A stretch of DNA of 64,000 nt. Origin: Lacrimispora indolis DSM 755 (GTDB lineage: Bacteria > Bacillota > Clostridia > Lachnospirales > Lachnospiraceae). This document shows positions 26,869-33,931 of this stretch, in pieces; position 1 is the first letter of the stretch; every line of letters starts with the position of its first letter. The notes beneath the pieces were generated by a model. The model was not told the origin of the DNA. It was given only the letters and a program-made list of their open reading frames with translations, and ran no database searches. The position numbers and the translations under genes are program-made. The stretch lies in the NCBI RefSeq assembly GCF_000526995.1, contig NZ_AZUI01000001.1:5560001-5624000 (forward strand). The letters run 5' to 3'.

Positions 26869-27852
26869 TCAGCCAATCTTCCCTTCGTCCATAAAACCGG
26901 CAAGCTCAATGGCATAATAGGTGATGAGAATATCCGCGCCAGCGCGGTATATGCTCACCGCCGATTCGCATACCACCTTTTCTTCATCAATAAAACCGGC
27001 TTTGGAAGCTGCTTTTATCATGGCATATTCTCCGCTTACACTGTAAGCAGCCACAGGAAGGTCATGGCGGTCAGCCACCTCTCTTATAATATCCAGATAG
27101 GAGAGGGCCGGCTTTACCATCACAATATCGGCTCCTTCCGCCACATCCAGTTCCACTTCCTTTAAAGCCTCTTTCCTGTTATGGTAATCCATCTGATAGC
27201 TCTTCCGGTCCCCAAAGGCAGGCGCAGATCCGGCAGCATCCCGGAAAGGCCCGTAAAATGCGGAAGCGTATTTGGCGGAATAAGCCATGACCGGCACATT
27301 CACAAAACCTGCGCTGTCCAGGGCCTGCCTCATGGAACCGATCCTTCCATCCATCATATCGGAAGGGGCCACCATATGGGCTCCTGCTTTTGCATGGGAA
27401 AGAGCAATGCGGTTCAAATATTCCAGAGTCCTGTCATTATCCACATACTCCCCTTCCAGGATCCCGCAGTGACCGTGGGAGGTATATTCACACATGCACA
27501 CATCAGTGACAATGTATACAGAAGGATACTGTTCTTTAATAAAACGGATGGCCCGCTGGACGATTCCCTCCTCGTCATAAGCCTGGCTTCCGCACATATC
27601 CTTATGGGCCGGAATCCCAAACAGCAGGACTTTTCCAACTCCGGCTTCCATCAGCCTGTCTATGATCAGCGGAAGCTGATCCACGCTGTAACGATATTGG
27701 CCCTCCATGGAAGGGATTTCTTCCACAAGGCCTTCTCCATCCACCACAAACAGGGGATAGATCAGGGACTCTTTTGAAACTCTGGTTTCCCGTACCATTT
27801 TTCTCAAGGTATCTGATGTTCTTAATCTTCTCGGTCTGTATAACAAATCCAT
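26869..27852 (-). CDS. hemB: Delta-aminolevulinic acid dehydratase (porphobilinogen synthase)
   Basis: A 327-residue enzyme condensing two 5-aminolevulinates to porphobilinogen. The Schiff-base lysines are K194 (AYSAKYASAFYG) and K247 (IVMVKPAL). The Zn-type cysteines are present in DVCMCEYTSHGHCG (C119, C121, C129), so a zinc-dependent form is likely. The start at 27852 is chosen because GGAGGG lies 6 nt upstream; the 27894 codon lacks a site. It is isolated from other tetrapyrrole genes here, and could feed cobamide, siroheme or heme synthesis. Confidence 0.93.
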   Translation of the reverse strand: MDLLYRPRRLRTSDTLRKMVRETRVSKESLIYPLFVVDGEGLVEEIPSMEGQYRYSVDQLPLIIDRLMEAGVGKVLLFGIPAHKDMCGSQAYDEEGIVQRAIRFIKEQYPSVYIVTDVCMCEYTSHGHCGILEGEYVDNDRTLEYLNRIALSHAKAGAHMVAPSDMMDGRIGSMRQALDSAGFVNVPVMAYSAKYASAFYGPFRDAAGSAPAFGDRKSYQMDYHNRKEALKEVELDVAEGADIVMVKPALSYLDIIREVADRHDLPVAAYSVSGEYAMIKAASKAGFIDEEKVVCESAVSIYRAGADILITYYAIELAGFMDEGKIG

Positions 27853-27964
27853 ATCCAATCCCTCCATTTTATTCCCGTATAGGCAACGTGCCAAAACCAG
27901 GCTTGCCTGATCTTGGCGGCTGCCCTCCTATTATACACCCTCTAAATGAAGATTCAAGTAGTTC

Positions 27965-27993
27965 TTGCAGCAATGGAAAAGATTGCTTATAAT
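27965..27993 (+). promoter_or_regulatory. Sigma-A promoter of the 84-residue gene
   Basis: TTGCAG (27965-27970), 17-bp spacer, TATAAT (27988-27993). The leader to the ATG at 28127 is about 130 nt and shows no clear structure. Confidence 0.6.
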
Positions 27994-28126
27994 AGTATCC
28001 ATAGTCAAGCGGATATTCCCAATCCACTCCGCCACTTACTCACATTATGCCCGTCTTTACCGGGCACATAACCGAATAGCAGCTTACTTAATTCGGTTAA
28101 ATGAATCAGAAACGAGGTACTGTTTT

Positions 28127-28381
28127 ATGGAAGAATTCTATCAGGCAATCGAAGAAGCCATACGCACGGCCGGATATAAAGGCCCTGTGGATGGGGAAGA
28201 AATCTACAACGAGATCTGTGACGAAATTGAGGACAAGGAGCCGGGGGCATATATATTCATGTCAAAGAAAACGGAGGATACCTTTTTTGAATATAAAATC
28301 CAGATTTTCGAAGACCAGTTTAATTTAAGCGTCATTGACATTCACACCACTGATCAAGTCTACCATGTAGATTTTGACTAA
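28127..28381 (+). CDS. Small protein of unknown function
   Basis: An 84-residue acidic protein beginning MEEFYQAIEEAIRTAGYKG. A helical first half (EIYNEICDEIEDKEPGAYIF) leads into a beta hairpin (FFEYKIQIFEDQFNLSVIDIHTTDQVYHVDFD). No motif was recognised. The start is set by GAGG 8-9 nt upstream and the good promoter. The TAA overlaps the convergent P1-peptidase TAG by 3 bp (shared bases 28379-28380 within CTAA), and no terminator separates them. Confidence 0.7.
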   Translation: MEEFYQAIEEAIRTAGYKGPVDGEEIYNEICDEIEDKEPGAYIFMSKKTEDTFFEYKIQIFEDQFNLSVIDIHTTDQVYHVDFD

Positions 28382-29421
28382 GGCCGATCCTTGGAAAGCC
28401 ACAGGTCTGTGAGGGAACGCACTATATTTCCCTTGTGGCCTGTGGTTGTTTTTGCCATGGCAAGAGAATTGAGGACCGCTTCCTCCGTCGCTTCCACCGC
28501 AGCAATAAATGCACTTTCCAGGGCGCTTTCCTTTAAAATGCTTATGGACATCAGCTCTTTTTCCGGCCGTTCCGGTATCCGGTTTGCCGTGGTAAAGCCG
28601 ACCATAATATCCCCGCTTCCATGGCCCATGTAGGAACCGGTTCTGGACAGCCCTACTCCTGCCCGCTTTAAAATCCGTTTTAACTGACGGTCTGTGACAG
28701 GAAGATCTGTTGCTACGATCGTCATGACGGAACCTCTGTCCAAAATTGACGGCTCTGTCAGCCGGAAAATTTCCTTTCCAACAGCCATTCCGTTCACCAT
28801 CAGGTTTTCCGTGCTTCCGAAATTTGACTGCACAATTGCCCCCAGGGTATAGGTCTCTCCTCCGATTTGAAACCTTCTGGAGGCGGAGCCGATCCCGCCC
28901 TTTAACCCATAGCATACGGTACCGCAGCCTGCACCTATTGCTCCTTCTTCAAAATCTGCCGTGGCCTCTGCAACAGCCGCTTTCACTTCTTCCAGGCCAA
29001 CCACCCTGTCACTGATTTTGTTTAAGACCGAATCATTGCATTCTCCTACCACGGGATTAATGGAGGTGACCTCTATTCCCTCCTTATTGCACTGCTCAAG
29101 CATGAAATCTACCAGGGCATCATGGACCTTCCCTACATTTAACGTATTGGTAAGAGCCACAGGCGTTTCCAGGGTTCCAAGCTCTTCCACCTGGATAAGA
29201 CCCTGGCTCTTTCCAAAGCCGTTATGGATATAGGCAGCCGCCACCAGTTTTCTGGAGAATGGATTGTCCTTACAGGGCAAAATGACTGTGACTCCTGTTT
29301 TATGATCTTTGGTATTGATGGTGGCATGTCCCACCAAAACCCCTTCCACATCGGTAATTTTATTAAGGGGCCCCGGAGCCAGTTTCCCCGTGATAATACC
29401 ATATTCCCGTATCCTCTTCAT
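28378..29421 (-). CDS. P1-family (DmpA/BapA-like) aminopeptidase
   Basis: A 347-residue N-terminal-nucleophile-type precursor. These enzymes self-cleave before a Ser and release N-terminal or beta-amino acids. The expected cleavage pair Gly230-Ser231 lies in LDRGSVMTIVATDLP, followed by the conserved RAGVGLSRTGSYMGHGSGD. The N-terminal part has ITDVEGVLVGHATI and TNTLNVGKVHDAL, and the middle has IGAGCGTVCYGLKGGIGSASR. GAGGAGGAAAGG supports ATG 29421; the longer frame to 29463 has no site. Cytoplasmic, no signal peptide. The substrate is unknown. Confidence 0.88.
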   Translation of the reverse strand: MKRIREYGIITGKLAPGPLNKITDVEGVLVGHATINTKDHKTGVTVILPCKDNPFSRKLVAAAYIHNGFGKSQGLIQVEELGTLETPVALTNTLNVGKVHDALVDFMLEQCNKEGIEVTSINPVVGECNDSVLNKISDRVVGLEEVKAAVAEATADFEEGAIGAGCGTVCYGLKGGIGSASRRFQIGGETYTLGAIVQSNFGSTENLMVNGMAVGKEIFRLTEPSILDRGSVMTIVATDLPVTDRQLKRILKRAGVGLSRTGSYMGHGSGDIMVGFTTANRIPERPEKELMSISILKESALESAFIAAVEATEEAVLNSLAMAKTTTGHKGNIVRSLTDLWLSKDRP

Positions 29422-29504
29422 GATCCTTTCCTCCTCTTTTGCATTTATGTTCTTATTATACATAAAAAACTTCGGAATACGTTCATTTTCTGGTTTTTTC
29501 CATA

Positions 29505-29533
29505 TTGTACCAGAGAAAAAACACTGCTATAAT
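29505..29533 (+). promoter_or_regulatory. Sigma-A promoter of the 79-residue gene
   Basis: TTGTAC (29505-29510), 17-bp spacer, TATAAT (29528-29533), 55 bp before the ATG at 29588. Confidence 0.65.
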
Positions 29534-29587
29534 AAAGGCGTAGGAATTGACAATTATTTCACGGACATTCCAAAAGGAGGAATTCAC

Positions 29588-29827
29588 ATGAAAATTCAAA
29601 ATATCACGGATGTAGAAAAATTTTTTAAGGTTATCGAGCAGTGCAAAGGCACTGTTGAGCTGGTCTCCAAGGAAGGCGACCGGATCAATTTAAAATCCAA
29701 ATTAAGCCAGTACCTTTCCATGGCTACCATTTTTTCCAATGGCAGCATCATCAGTGAACTGGAACTGGTTGCCCATGATCCGGAGGATGTGGAACGGCTC
29801 ATCAAGTATATGTACCAGGGTGAATAG
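29588..29827 (+). CDS. Small conserved-looking protein, function unknown
   Basis: A 79-residue protein: MKIQNITDVEKFFKVIEQCK, then a short strand-rich middle (GTVELVSKEGDRINLKSKL), then a helical C-terminus (HDPEDVERLIKYMYQGE). AAAGGAGG precedes the ATG, and it has its own promoter and a strong terminator, so it is a real gene although short. No catalytic motif was recognised. Similar short proteins in Clostridia carry only automatic names. Confidence 0.75.
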   Translation: MKIQNITDVEKFFKVIEQCKGTVELVSKEGDRINLKSKLSQYLSMATIFSNGSIISELELVAHDPEDVERLIKYMYQGE

Positions 29828-29828
29828 T

Positions 29829-29861
29829 AAAAAGAGGGGTTCCATGAATCCCTCTTTTTTT
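29829..29861. terminator. Bidirectional terminator with 3-nt loop
   Basis: AAAAAGAGGGGTTC (29829-29842) and GAATCCCTCTTTTT (from 29846) form a 14-bp stem with one G-U pair, a CAT loop and T runs on both sides. It serves the 79-residue gene and the convergent permease gene. Confidence 0.85.
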
Positions 29862-29870
29862 GTTGTACAT

Positions 29871-31013
29871 CTATATTTTTTTGTTTTTAATCGGCTTCTT
29901 CTTTTCCAGCCTTCCGTTTACGATCTCCCTGAGAATGGCATACACCACGGAGCAAAGAGGGATGAACACCAGCATTCCCACAATCCCCATGGCGCTGCCG
30001 CCGATGGTGACAGCCACCAGGACCCAGATGGAAGGAAGTCCCACAGAATTTCCCACCACATGGGGGTAGATAAAGTTTCCTTCCACCTGCTGAAGGACAA
30101 AAAATATGATCAGGAAGATGACCGCATCAAGCGGCTTTACCATCAGCATCAAAAATGCTCCGATGGCACATCCGATAAATGCCCCGAACATGGGTATAAG
30201 GGCTGTAAATGCAATCAGGACGCCGATGAGAAGCCCATAAGGAAGGCGGAAAACAGACAGGGTCAAAAAGAACATGCTTCCAAGGATGACCGCCTCCAGG
30301 CACTGTCCGGCAAGGAAATTGGAAAAGGTTTCGGAGACCAGCTTTAAAATTTCAAGGGTCCGCACCATTACCGCTTCCGGAAGAAAGGCCTTCATCAGCT
30401 TTTGAAACTGGCGTGAAAGAGTCTCTTTCTGAAGAAGAATATAAATGGCAAAGACCAGGGCAATGACAAAGGTTGTCACTCCGTTTATAATGGACATGGC
30501 GGCTGATACCGTGGAGGAAAGCACTGATCCCGCTCCGGTGGATAAAAATCCGACCACTCCTTCCAAAAAGGCTTTCCAGTCGATCTGGATGCTGTTAATA
30601 TAGTCAGCGATCTCCGGATTCTGGGCAAACAGCCTTTCCGCTTCCTCCTTCACACTTGCAAGAAAAGTCGGAATGCTGTTTTGCAGACTTAAAATCGTCT
30701 CAAAAAGCTGGGGCATCACCACAAAGATGACAAGCAGCAGAACCCCTACCACAAACACCAGGGTAAGGCAAAGGCTAAATGGCCTGCGGAGCCTGCTCTC
30801 TTCCTTTACCGGCAGCATCTTTTCAATTCTGCGCATGGGTACATTGAGGATAAAGGCCATGACCCCTCCCAAAAGAAAGGGCGAGACAAACCCTATAAGC
30901 CTCATGGCCAGGGCAAACAGGCTTCTGTAATTCCAGCCTGCCACCACCACGATTACGGCAAATACAATGAGTCCCCGTATTTTTTTTATTGTACTGTCAT
31001 TGAATTCCATCAT
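29871..31013 (-). CDS. AI-2E family permease-like protein
   Basis: A 380-residue membrane protein. Helices at about 12-28 and 32-58, a long soluble/amphipathic loop (VKEEAERLFAQNPEIADYINSI), then at least five more helices with FLAGQCLEAVILGSMFFLT, LPYGLLIGVLIAFTALIPMFGAFIGC and the family's IYPHVVGNSVGLPSIWVLVAVTIGG. The family (YdiK, PerM, YhhT, TqsA) includes efflux proteins and Na+/H+ antiporters, so autoinducer export should not be assumed. It starts at ATG 31013 or 31010, 9 nt after the alaX stop, so the two are one operon. Confidence 0.87.
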   Translation of the reverse strand: MMEFNDSTIKKIRGLIVFAVIVVVAGWNYRSLFALAMRLIGFVSPFLLGGVMAFILNVPMRRIEKMLPVKEESRLRRPFSLCLTLVFVVGVLLLVIFVVMPQLFETILSLQNSIPTFLASVKEEAERLFAQNPEIADYINSIQIDWKAFLEGVVGFLSTGAGSVLSSTVSAAMSIINGVTTFVIALVFAIYILLQKETLSRQFQKLMKAFLPEAVMVRTLEILKLVSETFSNFLAGQCLEAVILGSMFFLTLSVFRLPYGLLIGVLIAFTALIPMFGAFIGCAIGAFLMLMVKPLDAVIFLIIFFVLQQVEGNFIYPHVVGNSVGLPSIWVLVAVTIGGSAMGIVGMLVFIPLCSVVYAILREIVNGRLEKKKPIKNKKI

Positions 31014-31022
31014 TCTCTCCTT

Positions 31023-32177
31023 TTATAACTCTTCCAAAAAAGCTTTTTTGATCTCTTCCTCAAAAGCCTGAAAAGTTCCCTGAGCCATCAGGGCACTTCC
31101 CCCTCCCCGGCCGTTTAATCTTCCATTTAATGCTTTGCTCAATGCCCTCATGTCCTTTTGGCTGCTTCCAAGCGCATACTGAAAGGCTCTCTCATCTCCG
31201 GAACATGCCAAAACCACGCTTCCTTTCTTTCCTTCATACAGCATGGTACAAAACTGTCTCAGCTGTACCGGTGACAAATCACGGTCAAATACCAAGAGAG
31301 GCTCATCCATTTGTGGATAATCTGCGGCCTTTCTCTCAAGAAGCTCTTTGGAAAGCTGGCTGATCCTTCCTTCCTTTTTAAACCCTTCCTCTTTTAACCT
31401 GCCAACCGCTTCCAGAACGCCATCCGGTTTTGCCGATAACAGGACAGAAATGCCGGACACTGCCTTTTGTTTTTTGTGGTAATCCTCAAAAGCCATCCGT
31501 CCGCATACCATAGTCACCCTGACACCGCCTTTATAATGAATCATCCCCGTCACCTTCAGAATGCCGATTTCTCCTGAGGTCATTACATGAGTACCGCAGC
31601 AGGCACATACATCTCCTCCCGGAAATTCGATCAGCCGTACTTGTCCGGTTAATTCCTTTTTGCTCCGGTAATCTATATTGGAAAGTTCCTCCTTTGACGG
31701 ATAAGATTCCAGGACCGGAATATCCCGCCAGATGAGCTCATTCACTTCCATCTCTGCCGCTTCTATCTGTTCCAGAGTCAGAGGGCCGTTAAAATCCACA
31801 GTCACCTCATCCTTTCCCATATGAAACCCTACATTATCAAGACCATAATGCTTATGTACGATACCCGATAATAAATGTTCTCCGGAATGATTCTGCATAT
31901 GGCCGAATCTTCTCTCCCAGTCTATGGCCCCGGTTACCTGGCTGCCCGCTTTCAGAGGCTTATCCGTAATATGGACAATGCCTTCCGGCTTTTCCCTTAC
32001 GTCAAGGACTGCTGCCTCTCCCAGGCTTCCCATATCAGCCGGCTGGCCTCCGCCCTCCGGATAAAAGGCTGTCCGGTCTAAAAGCACCTGAAAAAAACCG
32101 TCCTTTCCCTGGACGCAATCCAGCACTTCCCCTTCAAAGTTTTTTACATATGGTCTGTTATAATATAATTTATCCAT
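31023..32177 (-). CDS. alaX: Alanyl-tRNA editing protein AlaX, long form with DHHA1
   Basis: A 384-residue trans-editing factor that hydrolyses mischarged Ser-/Gly-tRNA(Ala). An N-terminal AlaRS-II-like barrel is seen (TAFYPEGGGQPADMG). Zinc-ligand motifs are H-S-G-E-H (97-101) and C-A-C-C-G-T-H (about 198-204). A coiled helical region precedes a DHHA1 domain at the C-terminus with NGRGGGSALMAQG. The long form with DHHA1 is common in Firmicutes. GAGGAG precedes the ATG. It is co-transcribed with the downstream AI-2E-type permease. Confidence 0.92.
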   Translation of the reverse strand: MDKLYYNRPYVKNFEGEVLDCVQGKDGFFQVLLDRTAFYPEGGGQPADMGSLGEAAVLDVREKPEGIVHITDKPLKAGSQVTGAIDWERRFGHMQNHSGEHLLSGIVHKHYGLDNVGFHMGKDEVTVDFNGPLTLEQIEAAEMEVNELIWRDIPVLESYPSKEELSNIDYRSKKELTGQVRLIEFPGGDVCACCGTHVMTSGEIGILKVTGMIHYKGGVRVTMVCGRMAFEDYHKKQKAVSGISVLLSAKPDGVLEAVGRLKEEGFKKEGRISQLSKELLERKAADYPQMDEPLLVFDRDLSPVQLRQFCTMLYEGKKGSVVLACSGDERAFQYALGSSQKDMRALSKALNGRLNGRGGGSALMAQGTFQAFEEEIKKAFLEEL

Positions 32178-32331
32178 CTTTTGCTCCTCATTTCTCTGTT
32201 GTTCTAATTATACACAACATTTGGATAAGTTCAATCACATCAAATCTAAAAATTTTGAGAAAAATGTGGAAACAGTGGCAAGCTGGCATTCATACACTTA
32301 CAGTGTAAACAAATTATTTGGAGGAACCTAT

Positions 32332-32589
32332 ATGAGTGATCTGGCAGCAACTAACTGTGGATGCGGATGCGATTGCAACAGCGGAGGATGCAACAGCGGT
32401 GGTTTCAATCTTATTTGGCTGATTCTTATCCTGTGCTTCTGTGGTGGCGGTAGCGGCGGTTGCGGCAACAGTTGCGGTAACAGTTGCGGCGGTTGCGGAA
32501 ATGATGGTGGCAGTTGGATTTGGATCATCATTCTTCTGTGCTGCTGTGGCGGCGGCGGCTTCGGTGGCGGAAATAACTTCTGCTGCTAA
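32332..32589 (+). CDS. Cys/Gly-rich small protein ('high-cysteine' type)
   Basis: An 85-residue protein with 20 or more cysteines: CGCGCDCNSGGCNSGG, then a hydrophobic stretch FNLIWLILILCFC, a GGSGGCGNSCGNSCGGCG block, a second hydrophobic stretch SWIWIIILLCCC and a GGGGFGGG tail. TTGGAGG precedes ATG 32332; the longer frame from 32221 lacks a site. Lachnospiraceae proteins like this carry the misleading label 'chorion class high-cysteine HCB protein 13'. The two hydrophobic stretches suggest membrane or coat association, with metal binding or disulfide cross-linking as an inference. Confidence 0.8.
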   Translation: MSDLAATNCGCGCDCNSGGCNSGGFNLIWLILILCFCGGGSGGCGNSCGNSCGGCGNDGGSWIWIIILLCCCGGGGFGGGNNFCC

Positions 32590-32598
32590 GCAAAACAT

Positions 32599-32639
32599 AA
32601 AACAGGGCCCGATCTTCTTCACAGATCGGGCCCTGTTTT
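32599..32639. terminator. Bidirectional terminator
   Basis: AAAACAGGGCCCGATCT (32599-32615) and AGATCGGGCCCTGTTTT (32623-32639) form a perfect 17-bp stem. It serves the Cys-rich gene and the small minus-strand gene at 32643. Confidence 0.9.
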
Positions 32640-32642
32640 CAT

Positions 32643-32795
32643 TTATGAACGGCTCTGGCCGCTACCCTTTCCGGACGTTGGAAAAGGGTTCTGGCCGTTT
32701 CCGCCCTTTAAAGAGTTTCTATTCTGCTTTCTTTTCATACATTCTTCATCAATTTCATATACTGCATTTCCATCTATGATCAATCTGCTTTCCAT
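32643..32795 (-). CDS. Small 50-residue protein of unknown function
   Basis: The sequence begins MESRLIIDGNAVYEIDEECM (residues 1-20), followed by a basic Lys/Arg/Asn/Gly-rich tail. AGGAG lies about 11 nt before the ATG at 32795, and a strong bidirectional terminator follows its stop by 4 nt, which argues for a real gene. I recall similar short openings in Lachnospiraceae small proteins but cannot name a family. The start could be a few codons further upstream. Confidence 0.55.
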   Translation of the reverse strand: MESRLIIDGNAVYEIDEECMKRKQNRNSLKGGNGQNPFPTSGKGSGQSRS

Positions 32796-32872
32796 ATCTA
32801 AATCACTCTCCTGTAATACTAATATATGCAGACGCATATATTGTCAACAAGAAAAGTAAGGAATCTCATGCC

Positions 32873-33445
32873 ATGAACAATGAAGAAAATGTCCGCGCCA
32901 ATGATCTGGACTCCCTTATCGGTGATAATCATCTTCAGATGATGAAGGCCGCCCTGCCTTATATGAGTGTTTCCCAACAGCGCTTTATCTCCTACTTCGT
33001 AAAAATAAACGAGCTGCAGCGCACCATCAATCTGTTTGAAGAGGGAGAAGTGGCGACCATGGGAATCTGCTCCGCAGGAGAGAGAAGCCAGTCCGACTCC
33101 CCCATTGATATGCTTAACACCATAAAGCCCTTTGCCAATCCGGCAGAACAGGATCTCATCGACCTTGTTATCAACTTCTTCCAGGGCTTTAGGCTGGCCG
33201 GTTCTTTCCCTGACCCCGTTCCCAGCTCCACCATTCCTGTCCAGGCTCAGGCCCAGTCCCAGGCCCAGTCCCAAACCCAAACCCAGTCCGAAGGACCCGG
33301 CAGGCCTGCCAATAACCAAAGACAAAATAACAATCCCTTTGGACGGATGTCTTTTGACCAGCTAAAGAACTTCATGCCTCCGGATCAACAGTCCAAATTG
33401 GAAACCATGCAGCTTATGATGTCCGCCATGCAGCAGATGAATTAA
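32873..33445 (+). CDS. Hypothetical protein with Gln-rich linker
   Basis: A 190-residue protein: a helical N-terminal domain (DLDSLIGDNHLQMMKAALPYM, VSQQRFISYFVKINELQRTI, to about residue 107), a low-complexity linker of alternating Gln and Ala/Ser/Thr (about 123-142), and a short helical C-terminus (MSFDQLKNFMPPDQQSKLETMQLMMSAMQQMN). No transmembrane segment. The start ATG has a weak AAGGA about 10 nt upstream. The next gene, 59 nt downstream, also encodes a small helical protein, and the two probably act together. The function is not recognised. Confidence 0.65.
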   Translation: MNNEENVRANDLDSLIGDNHLQMMKAALPYMSVSQQRFISYFVKINELQRTINLFEEGEVATMGICSAGERSQSDSPIDMLNTIKPFANPAEQDLIDLVINFFQGFRLAGSFPDPVPSSTIPVQAQAQSQAQSQTQTQSEGPGRPANNQRQNNNPFGRMSFDQLKNFMPPDQQSKLETMQLMMSAMQQMN

Positions 33446-33504
33446 TCTTTGTTCCTACCTTGATTCCCTTTACATATCCCCATAGAAAGGAAAGACAGTA
33501 ATCT

Positions 33505-33792
33505 ATGAACGCAAACTGGAAACAAGACCCCAGACTAAAAAACATGAATCCGCAAAAGCTATCCATGCTGAATGAATTTGCAAAACGAGTGGAAACCACC
33601 CCAAAAGACCAGCTTCTTCCAACGCTTTTAAGCTTAAATGCGGAAGCGAGCCAGAAAGGCATTCAGTTTAATGACCAGGAAACAGATCTTCTCATCTCCA
33701 TCATGAGCGCCAACATGGATCAAAATGAGCGGAAACGGATCGATACCTTTCGGATGCTCTCTAAAAACTTCATGAAACGCAATACAAAATGA
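33505..33792 (+). CDS. Hypothetical small helical protein
   Basis: A 95-residue, all-helical, highly charged protein (LKNMNPQKLSMLNEFAKRVE, LLPTLLSLNAEASQKG, ETDLLISIMSANMDQNERKR). GAAAGGAAAG precedes the ATG. It follows the Gln-linker gene on the same strand and shares short polar helical themes with its C-terminus. No family recognised. Transcription probably ends at the hairpin 33860-33903. Confidence 0.65.
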   Translation: MNANWKQDPRLKNMNPQKLSMLNEFAKRVETTPKDQLLPTLLSLNAEASQKGIQFNDQETDLLISIMSANMDQNERKRIDTFRMLSKNFMKRNTK

Positions 33793-33859
33793 GAACCTGA
33801 CAAACTGCACCCTTTGTCATGGACTGCAAAAAAGAGAGAGCCGATGGTTATGATATAAT

Positions 33860-33903
33860 AAGAATAAAGTGCGTTTCCAGACATGGAACCGCACTTTATT
33901 CTT
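33860..33903. terminator. Long hairpin between convergent transcripts
   Basis: AAGAATAAAGTGCG (33860-33873) pairs perfectly with CGCACTTTATTCTT (33890-33903), with a smaller inner stem GTTTCCA/TGGAAC. It is a terminator-like structure for both the 33505 gene and the PTS operon, although clear T runs outside the stem are lacking. Confidence 0.65.
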
Positions 33904-33931
33904 GTCAGTATGGAATCTTAAAAACAGGCCT

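Noticed and set aside
27181..27777. 198-residue plus-strand frame inside hemB
   Set aside because: hemB keeps all catalytic residues on the minus strand; this frame has no ribosome site or motif.
28325..28915. 196-residue minus-strand frame within the P1 peptidase gene
   Set aside because: It is an off-frame reading of the peptidase gene with an Arg/Gly/His bias.
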